This document shows, piece by piece, positions 55,170 through 64,000 of a stretch of 64,000 nt of DNA. The stretch lies in assembly GCA_949987705.1 (NCBI GenBank), contig OX465285.1:92265975-92329974 (forward strand), read 5' to 3'. Each line of letters begins with the position of its first letter. Within the stretch, counting starts at the first letter, position 1. The notes under the pieces are model-generated. The model saw only the letters and a program-made list of their open reading frames with translations, was not told the origin of the DNA and searched no databases. Made by a program: the position numbers and the translations under genes. The DNA comes from Thereva unica (taxonomy: Eukaryota; Arthropoda; Insecta; Diptera; Therevidae).

Positions 55170-58100
55170 ATTGTAGTCACACCAGTACCGAATGTACAGA
55201 CTATAAAAACCAATCTGACTACAGAAAGAAGCGTTTAAAGGACTTTTGTTAATGCCGTGCAAGGGCATTGTCAGACTCGTATCAACTAACACCGAACACT
55301 GTCCAATTTGGTAACGTGCCGTTGGGCAGTTGAAAAAAGGTATAAAAACCAATATCACTGCTATGAGGAGGAACAGGCGACAAAAACCGAAAATTTTGTC
55401 TGATTTTCGTCTTTATGGCAGGTGTCAATGTCCATGTCCAAAAGCAAGGCTCTGAAAAGGCGAAAACCTTTTGGATACGTATAAAAAGTGCGGTCGAAGT
55501 AACTTTAAATCCTGTCAGTCGTACGAGATCACATCTCCTATTTTGATCTAAGAAGCGTCTTCCAGGTACTGTAAGAAGAAATTACCCATGCTCAATTCCA
55601 GCCACAGCCGGGCTACACGGGATCCTCAATCTGACCTATTTTGCGAAATTGGATAAAAAATTCTGCAAAAATTTATGGGTTGACTGAAAATTGATGTTGG
55701 TTTGAGCATAGTTAATAACGAATAAAGGCATAAATTAACGGTAAAACGGTAAAATGATTTCATATAAACACTTGGAATGATAATCGACTAACACCATCGG
55801 CGGATATGGAATAGTAGATTTGATTCAGCACGGAGTCCTGCATTACTTTATGGATTGACTTTAAAAGGATCTTGTGATTGTCTCAACATGATTATGCTGA
55901 GCAATAAAATGCAAGATATTTTGAATTCAATAATTTAAAATCAAAAATGTGGAGAGAGAGAAAAAAAGCCCTTTAATGCAGGCCCGCGCCCAATACAATA
56001 CAAGAAGGAAGATCAACACCCGCCGATAGCTTAGAAGTCAAGGGCGTTTTTTAAGGCTGACTTTAGCACCTACTCTTTGATTTGGAGCTATATGTGTTTT
56101 GTACTAAGTTATAATTCTTGTCATGCTGGAAGTCTTCCTTCTTCTCTTTGGCAGTGGTCTGGGACATCAAATCTTAGTCTTCTTTCTTCTAACTAAGTTT
56201 CGATGTCATGCAGTCAGATTGCTCAGAATATTGCTGTGACCATATGTATTGCCTATCGATCAACCCGCTTTGTGTATCCTATCGTCCATGCAGGCTGCTT
56301 GCTCCCATAGATCAGTATAGATCAGTAGGCTGCAGATCGAGAACTAAGTTCATTGTTTACGCGAGAGTCGTACTCAGACTACCCCTTCGGAATCAAATGA
56401 GTTAAACGATTTATTACTTAAATTAAAGTGAGTCCCCCTACAAGTCCAAAGTTTGTGAAACTTCAACAGTCAAGAACTTACCAATAAACCCTACAGTATA
56501 CTCTATTAATATATCATCCAACAATTTAAAACCAACATTCTTACTACAACAAAAATCACAGTCCACCTTCTCTTAAACAATCTGCACCTTGCCCTAGATC
56601 CCCTGTCTCCCTCCCTCCCATCCAATCGCAAAAAAATATTACAAAAACGAAATGTAATAATCAATAAACAAGACCAACACGTGATGCCGTAACTTTTCTC
56701 TATTACTCGTGTTGCACTTAAAGTTCCATTAAATATTTTCCTTTCACCCACCACCACCACCACCAACCACCACACTAGGCAGCATCAGCAAAGAAAAAAT
56801 CTTTAAAAGGATTTCTGGTAATTTCTTGTCATATTTTCAACGAACATGACTTTCCTATTACCGATTCGAAAAGGTGGCGTTTGTAGGGCGTTTGTCGTCG
56901 AGCATGCCACATAATATATATGATACAGAAATTGAAAGCCATTTATTCTCCATTCTCCAGCCTATACACCACTCCTAAAAGCCAAAAGCAAGGATAGAAA
57001 ATATATTGTAAAGGTACGCCTCTGGAATACTAGTAATGTCCAAAAAAAAAAAACCAAACGAGAAAAATAATAATAATAAGAAGAAAAAAAAGCAGGCCAT
57101 CCTGAAAGGGAAATGGATAAAAGGTATATAGGCACACTCTCTCTCCGCCCTACCATCCACCAGTAAATATCCCTGTTTTCAAAAATTTCACCAGCCCGTG
57201 ATAAAATACCAAAAATATATGAAAGGACGAGCACCCCGCCAGAATATGTGGCCCCCGTTCCACAGTGCGCCGCTCACGCTGCTACGGCTACCCAGTAGGA
57301 CTGAAGGCCAGGAAAAAAAAATATTGCCGGTTATGTTATTGGCTTAGAGTTTAACCCCAAGGACCAGCAGGACTAATATCTCAGAATCCAGATGGTCTGG
57401 ATAAAATTTCATTTCACATTCTAGCTTAGGGTTAATATACCAAATGTTGATATGTTGAATTCAAGGAATTAACCAAAAGCCAAGTCAAGGAGTAGAGCTC
57501 TCTTTGCATGTCATGTGGAACGTCGTGCACAAAGATCCTTGAGGGGGTGGCATCCACATACTGTCGTTCATATATGTTAGTATACACGGGTCGAACGGAT
57601 TCAGAGAGTCATCTTCAGGCCAAACTGGTAAGATAAAATTCGCACATACACAGACACATATATACAAAAGGACTGGGTGATGATAAAGCTGTTAGAAAAT
57701 AGTTATAATTCCACTCGAATACCTCCTGAAGTCAACCAATTGACCTGGAAACTGTTCTCTCTCTACTGCAGAAGTTCAGTCAGGGAATAAAGGCTTCCTT
57801 TTATCACCACTTCTGTTCCAGGTGAAATAAGTTCCGGGACATCTTGAGCTTCTTTCTTTCGAAATGGATACTGTCAGTTATTTTCGCCAAAGTACAAAAA
57901 AAAAATGTCCTTTTAAAATATATGACAAATCCTGTATACATATATACAATACATAAAGGTAAAAATCGTACTCCCTTTCAATAACCACCTCACGGACTTC
58001 AGTGCCACAATAGGCAATATTACTCTCCGCACCCGAGATCCACTCTGGGGCTCTGGTATTTCACTCATTCAGAAGCTTGCTTTGTTGTTGAAGGAATTTT

Positions 58101-59440
58101 TAAGGTCTTACGATGCTGTGGTATTTCACTTGTACAAGGACGCAAAAAAAAGGGAAGTTTATCATTTAGATTGTGTGTATGGCTATAGTATATGTATGTG
58201 TGTGTACGTCCATGCTGCTATCCAGTATCAAAGATTTTATTTACCGAAGCTTCATTTCGAAAAAAAAAAAAGTTATTTTTTTTATAGCAGATTGATGTGA
58301 AACGAATTTCAAGGTAGTCAAAGGACTCATCTTCTATATGCTTTGATGCTCACTGGAGTGTTTAAGCTTTCATTATTTACCCTCAAGACAAGCCCTGAAA
58401 TATCTTAGAGATTATCCTAAAGGAGCACTTTTTTTTGTGTACAGCATATATAATATGCAAAAGAGAAAGCCACACACAAAAAAAAAAGAGTATGTGGTAA
58501 GGTCTAATAATATCACTTCCTTCTTTTACCATCTTAAGGACGAAGAATGTATGTCAAACAATTTTTGCATGTGAATGTGGTTTCGTTGTAAAAACTTTCC
58601 TTTTATTTTGTGTGTGTGTGGGTTTGTTTATGTGACATACAAAAACGAAAATCCTTAAAAGGATACTGTGAACGGATAAAATGTAACCAAGTTCAGCTTC
58701 GCATGAGTTCATTGGACTTAATTTGCATACAGGAACATTTTTACTGAGAAATAAGAAAAAAAAAATAAAAAAAAAATAAAAAAAAACTCATGAATATATT
58801 TGATAACTGCGTGTCCTTTGTATCATTCTTCTTGTAAATTTGACAAAAAAAAAAAAAAAAAAAAAAAAATCCTTATGTTTACTTAATTGTATTAAATCCT
58901 TAAAGTGCCCAACATTTTTCTGCCTCTTGTGCAAAAAGACACGAACAAAAAATAAATATGTTTATATATATTTTTTAATAAAAATTTCCCCGAATAAAAA
59001 AAGACGAAAAATAAAAGATTATTCACAAAATTTCAAGGACCTCATCATTCTTATTCGGTGAATGATTCCTCAAACAGATCAGGAAGGATGTGGGATAGGT
59101 AGAAGCGATTTAGCTGTGTAATGTTGAATTGATGATATATTTTTTTTTTTCATCTTTTTAGCTGCGCCTAAAGCCTATTAAGCTTGTAGAAAAGTTGACA
59201 AATTGAAGGTAATCGACCTCATTTTCTGCGTGAAATATCAAAGAAAATTAAAATTATTTCTTTTTTGGTATCATTATCTGGGGTGTGGGTGAGTGGAGGT
59301 ACAAATTGTGCGCTTTGGAATTTTTTTTTTCGTTTTGAAATTATTTATTGATGAGATTTAAATTTTGTTACAGATTTTCTTCTGGTAATTTGGTTGGTAA
59401 ATTAAAGTAGTACGATTTTTTTATATCCTGTTTCCGTAAA
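55170..59440. other. AT-rich non-coding DNA with microsatellites
   Basis: No recognised gene. Features are a CAC-rich run at 56747-56772, A-rich runs at 57041-57052 and 58755-58790, and an uninterrupted A25 at 58845-58869. Short frames are unrecognised. Confidence 0.5.
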
Positions 59441-59449
59441 TAATCTACA

Positions 59450-60030
59450 AGTCCTTCATTCGGCCCCGCCTTGAATATAACTCGTATATCTGGGCGGGTG
59501 CCCCAAAAACCACCTTGGCTTGGCTGGACAAAGTGCATAACCGCGCCATCAAACTCATTGGCGAAAGCACCCTTTGCTCCTCCATCGACCCTTTAAGCCA
59601 TCGCAGGAATGTAGCAGCCCTTAGCAAATTTTACCGCTATTACCATAGCGACTGTTCCACTGAAATCAGAAACCTCCTGCCTACACGGCAAATTTTTTCC
59701 CGCAACACAAGACTAGCCAACTCGGCTCACCCGCACACGCTACAGCCCTCCTCTTCGCGCACATTACGTTTTAGTAGTTCGTTTATAAATAGAACAACTC
59801 GATTGTGGAACTCTCTTCCGCAGTCGGTGTTTCCGAACTCATATAATATCTTAGAGTTCAAACGCAAGGTTCATCGACATCTACTCACGCACCCTCCAGA
59901 CCCCTAACCTATCCTTTCTCCTTTATCCTTCAAATCAAGCTTACTACTAGACACTGACCATGACTTGAACGACATGACAGACATGTAGTACAAAGGGTGA
60001 TTCCTAAGCTTGTATTTACCACATAAAAAA
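59450..60030 (+). pseudogene. 3' end of a CR1/Jockey-type LINE (best copy)
   Basis: Coding starts upstream of the ATG at 59515: RPRLEYNSYIWAGAP, then AWLDKVHNRAIKLIGE, PLSHRRNVAALSKFYRYYHS, SSFINRTTRLWNSLPQSVFP, and SYNILEFKRKVHRHLL to the stop at 59907. This is the C-terminal region after the RT domain in Jockey/CR1-like LINEs. A 3' UTR ending in an A-rich tail (60025-60044) follows. The frame is open but lacks the RT and endonuclease, so it is 5'-truncated. Confidence 0.85.
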
Positions 60031-60039
60031 AAAAATAAT

Positions 60040-60485
60040 AAAAGCCTTCAGGTTCCGGTACTTTATCAAGAACCTAGGTATGCATTCTACATCACTAAAA
60101 CATGGTCTATCGGACGGTTATATATCAGAACCATATGCAGAGTCAGCGCTCTGGGTTCATTATTAACTACGCTCCAGTATTAAAAAATCATCAAAGTAGG
60201 AGCAACTAGATACTAGACTACTATTTTAACGACTCTTCCACCGAAACAGATGCCCTCTTGCTTACAAAGCAACCTTGCGCCTTTTCGCGCAAGCTACAGA
60301 CTAGGAATTCGACCATAAATAGAATAACTTATCTGTGAAGCAATCTTTCACAATCAATATTTTCGAATTCATACAAAATCCAATAGTTTAAACCCATTCA
60401 TCGCCCCCTTCCCCAAAATGCGTCTCATTCCTTATACCCTCAAAGCTGTTCTTTCCTTCGAACTAAGCTGACTACTCCACCGTTG
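60040..60485 (+). pseudogene. Older degenerate copy of the same LINE 3' end
   Basis: Scattered matches in order: CGACTCTTCCACCGAAACAG (60231), CTTTTCGCGCAAGCTACAGA (60282), ATAAATAGAATAACT, TCGAATTCATACAAAATCCA (60363), and CCTTCGAACTAAGCTGACTA (60454). Heavily decayed. Confidence 0.6.
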
Positions 60486-60589
60486 TCTGGTCCCAAGTCC
60501 AGCGAGTGGAAAGAGGAGGGTGGTCGACCTGCCGAATTGACCAGAATCCGAGAAATCCATCCAGCCACGATTCGGCGATGTTAGACTAG

Positions 60590-61560
60590 GCTTTGTTTAA
60601 CGCAAGATTCCGATCGACACGCTCAAAGAGTGCGGATCGGACAATTATCTTGATCGAGCGAAATTACAGATTACAAGAGGCAGAGAAAACGGCGCCACCA
60701 CGAGCCGAGAAGAATTGGACGTGCCTATGGGACCCGGCCATAGGGCGAGAGTCTCAAATGGCGTTATCCAACAGGTTCGTGGCTCTCGAAATACAGGACG
60801 AGATTGATGTAGAAGAAAGGCAGCTGTCGTCGTTTTCATCGATTTCAAATCCGCTATCAATTGCCTGGATTGGAACAGTTTGTGGAGAGCTTTGGAAAGC
60901 GAATACGTGCCGACACGGATGCCGAAGCAGCGTACTTCTTATACGACGTTTCCTGCATCGCCCAGTTATAAGGGTTAAAAATCGATGCGGAAAAACCAAA
61001 GTGCTCGCAACGGACTCATCAAGGGCCAGCGTTCACCTCGATGGAATCCAAATCGAACACAGGTTTCAATGTTTAAATATTTTGGATTATTGGTTGATGA
61101 AAAGAAAGTGGCATCGAGGTTCACAGCCGCATCTGCCAATTAACAGCAACATTCGCCTCGTTCAAGTTGTGCATATGAAAACGAACAAATATTGCCGTCA
61201 GAATGAAAGGACGCCTTTAGCGAAAATTGATCCTCCCGATTTATGGATCACAAACGTGGACTCTCCTCAACCCGGACGTCAACAAGCTTGAGGTCTTCCA
61301 AATACGATGCTTGAGGCAGATTGTTCGTGTTTCACGTCGCGATCGCCTTCAAAATGAGCCAGTTAGACAAAGATGGGATCAACAAACACTGATCGAAAAC
61401 AAAATCGTCGACTACGGTGGTTTGGACATGTTTGCAAATGGATAATAACCGCTTGCTACGTAGACTTCTCTGGCGAGATCGTCCGGCAGACTGGAGAATT
61501 CAGCGATCGGCACCAAAGAAAACCACAACTACTAAAGATCTGTTAAAAATCTATAAGAAG
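60590..61560 (+). pseudogene. RTE-like non-LTR retrotransposon fragment
   Basis: Frameshifted pieces in order: MALSNRFVALEIQDEIDVEE; FIDFKSAINCLDWNSLWRAL (RT block, near 60833); KTKVLATDSSRASVHLDGIQ; FKYFGLLVDEKKVASRFTAA; YGSQTWTLLNPDVNKLEVFQ and RCLRQIVRVSRRDRLQNEPV; DNNRLLRRLLWRDRPADW. The order and YG..TWTL...D..KL..F..RCLR.I fit RTE/R1-type ORF2. At least four frameshifts and an internal deletion around the catalytic centre. Not functional. Confidence 0.8.
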
Positions 61561-61649
61561 CTCAGGTTTAAATTTATTTCATTCAGAATTTGCTTCAGAA
61601 GGAATTATTTGATTTTAAATTAATAAATTTAACTAATAATTTCCGTCAT

Positions 61650-61860
61650 AAAAGCTTCGACAGTAAATAAAATATATTTCTTTGATTAGTACTTGAAAAA
61701 CGCATTAAAAGCTCTCAGATAGAATAAACCTAACTTTTTTGATTACGTCATAAAAGCTCTCAGCCAGATTTTGATTTCGTCACAAAAGCTCTGAGTGTAA
61801 AGCTTTTATGCTTTTAATGTATAAAATAAAGCTTTTAATGAGATGCTTTAAATTTCTTGT
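61650..61860. repeat. AAAAGCT-rich stretch, second locus
   Basis: AAAAGCT(T/C) occurs seven or more times (61650, 61707, 61747, 61785, 61799, 61831 and others). GTAAAGCTTTTATGCTTTTA marks the densest part. It resembles 44580-45115. Confidence 0.4.
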
Positions 61861-61869
61861 GGAAATTTT

Positions 61870-64000
61870 AATTTTTCGAGAAATCATAAAAAATAATTTA
61901 ACAGAAATAATTAAATAAGAAAGTTAATGTAAAATTTAAAAGTAGCTTGTATTCAAGGAGAAGTTTTGATGACTATTTTTTAAATTTAAAACATTTTCTC
62001 TGTAAATGTTTCAGGCAATGGACATAAACCCATATAAATTAAGTTTAAGAAACAAGTCGAACAATATCGAAAGTAAGTTTTTCTTGTAGAAAGTTCAAAT
62101 TCACATGAAGAGATACAAAGGGCTTCTGTAACTTGTTTGGTATATTAAAGTGTATTTTTATAGCTTCATTGCTGAAACTAGTGATTGTTTATGATCAATT
62201 ATATAAATATTAGGCTTGGCATAGCGTGTTCTTTGATATCAAAATACTGATTGATTAATACACTTAATAATAAACGCTTAATAATAAACGCTGAGTGATT
62301 TTTAAATTAAAGCTGATTGTTGTTCTATAATTCATTCAATAATCGTTGAAAATTCCCATGAAATGATCCCACTAAACACACCCAGGAATTCCGTTTTGTT
62401 GTTATCAACGAAAACATTTTCCTGTTATCTCCAGTTTCTATATCTTGAATATTTCCACTTGTGGTTAACGAAAAACGCTCTATCAATAATAAATTGATAA
62501 ATAGCAAGAATACTAATGATATCAACAAAATAAAGGAAGGACAAAAAGCGAAAAAAAAAACACGAAGAAATAAGAAAATTTCCGTTGATATCCCATCGGT
62601 TGTTTTCGAAATGTCTCCCATCACTCCAATTTTTGAGAGTACCACTTCTCCACTCCTTCTTGGTTATTCGTTGAAAAATAAAGGACGCTTTCAACAGAAT
62701 CATCCTCGGAGGTATATTTTCCAAGATCTAAATTCTTTTTTTTTTTTTTTTGGCTGATGTCTTTCTCAACAACGGAATGGAGCGTGGCCGAGCTCATGAA
62801 TAATTCAATACACACGAGTTCCAATTTTAATTTTTTAAGAAATATTTTCCCTATTGTGCCCGGAGAAGCTGGTGTATTCGGCAGTGTCCTTGCCCGCACA
62901 ATTCCTGCTCTCTGATTTCGTTCCATTCGGTTTCCGTTTCACCATTGTGCGGTGGCTCTGTTAATTTGATCGTTTTCAAGTTTTTTGGAAGTTTTTACGA
63001 TTTCCCCATTGTACCAGGATGAAAAGTTCACCACGAATACCGAATCCGCTAACATTTACATAATTGATTTGCCAACACAATTGCCCGCCCGCCCCGTCCG
63101 CTCTGCCCATGCTATTATAAAAAGCAGCTGTAAAAGTAAAATTGTAACTTAGCCCCAGCCAATGAACAGCTCAACATTGTCCTGGTCCATTTAGGAGCGA
63201 AGGACTCGGGTGGATGAGTTTTTTTTCTGTTCAGGGGGGATCGTGGCGACATGGAATCCTGGCAGTGTACAAGAAAGAGTTCTTCACCAATAAAGAAAAT
63301 AAGGAAAAATTCCACACCAAAAAAAAAAAAAAATAGCAAAGAATAAAGAATATTGAAAATATTCATCTACGCCATGCCGCAGCCGAGAGAGATTTCAATA
63401 CCACCCATCGGGCTTATTTGCATTTATATTAAGTTATGAAGAAGTACGGAAATCCCGGCCAACCCACCGCCATTGGAAAGTTGTCTCAGGAAATTTCATA
63501 TCGGCTGAAAATTATTTGTGACTCCCCAGGCATATTTGCATGTGGGGTGTACCGACGGGGGGACCTACTGCTGGTGGTGGTGGTAGGAGCACGTCGACAA
63601 TTCCCCTTCGGGGGTGGACGGCCAGAAAGTCCTTGATACGCTTTTAGCAACTTTTACACTAAGATGTTTTCCGAAAAACAGTGATTCGTTAATGAAAATT
63701 TCGACAGGAACGTAACCCTTTTACATTTTATAAATATTTTGACGGGCGAGTTGCCGTTACAGGGCCAGGTATTTTCAACCCTTGTTCTATTTTTATCAAC
63801 AAACAACAACACAAACAGGATATAATGGTGACAATAATCCTTAAATGCCATTAATTTTCGGTGATGTTTTTGTACAAAATGAAAACAATGGAAGAGAGAC
63901 AATATTTGGTTTTGATTAATTTCCATCTTGAATTTTTTTTAAATTAAATCAAACAAAACCTCGATGGAAAGGTGGAAAAGTAATTGATAGACGACAGGTA
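61870..64000. other. AT-rich non-coding DNA
   Basis: No gene is recognised. T-rich run at 62738-62750 and A-rich run at 63318-63333; a GC-richer patch at 63530-63640. The frames here overlap each other on both strands without motif support. Confidence 0.5.

Overview
The window looks like nuclear DNA of an insect, most likely a fly (Diptera). It is AT-rich and gene-poor, full of decayed non-LTR retrotransposons and small inverted-repeat elements. Its one clear protein-coding gene encodes an LRR/immunoglobulin transmembrane receptor of the arthropod Kekkon family. The species cannot be fixed from the sequence. There are no bacterial-style operons, CRISPR arrays or phage genes.

The only confident gene is the uninterrupted 834-codon reading frame at 46034-48538 (+). 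It resembles Drosophila kekkon-1 most closely: signal peptide, cysteine-flanked leucine-rich repeats, one Ig domain, one membrane span, and a long cytoplasmic tail ending in a class I PDZ ligand. A good splice acceptor at 45553 suggests that the coding exon follows a non-coding exon further 5'. If so, the leader carries several short upstream ORFs, and the last one stops across the main start codon (ATGA). Two upstream signals could belong to this or another transcript: a TATA/Inr/DPE core promoter with a candidate splice donor (29256-29365), and a 26-nt candidate microexon with strong splice sites (23693-23718). Poly(A) signals start about 95 bp after the stop codon.

The rest is accessory sequence. 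1-12 kb: low-complexity DNA, LINE remnants on the minus strand, and units bounded by GTCCCAAA motifs. 12-14.2 kb: an inverted-repeat element, a CR1/Jockey-type LINE 3' end, a hAT-like terminus and a 420-bp terminal-inverted-repeat element. 17.9-22.5 kb: a plus-strand LINE interrupted by a 186-bp insert with a perfect 9-bp target duplication, a foldback element, and a mosaic of fragments. 24-31.4 kb: a TTAA-associated inverted-repeat element, another LINE tail, a 237-bp inverted-repeat element and the orphan promoter. 34-40 kb: two separated arrays of the same roughly 150-bp repeat, plus an R1/I-like LINE tail. 43.9-44.3 kb: a 10-bp minisatellite. After the gene: an inverted-repeat element, another LINE fragment, 2 kb of strongly A-rich DNA, three inverted-repeat elements, and LINE tails at 59.4-61.6 kb.

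No new multi-gene system is visible. The observations most worth testing are the overlapping upstream ORF of the kekkon gene, the orphan promoter and microexon, and several small repeat families that are each seen at two or more sites.
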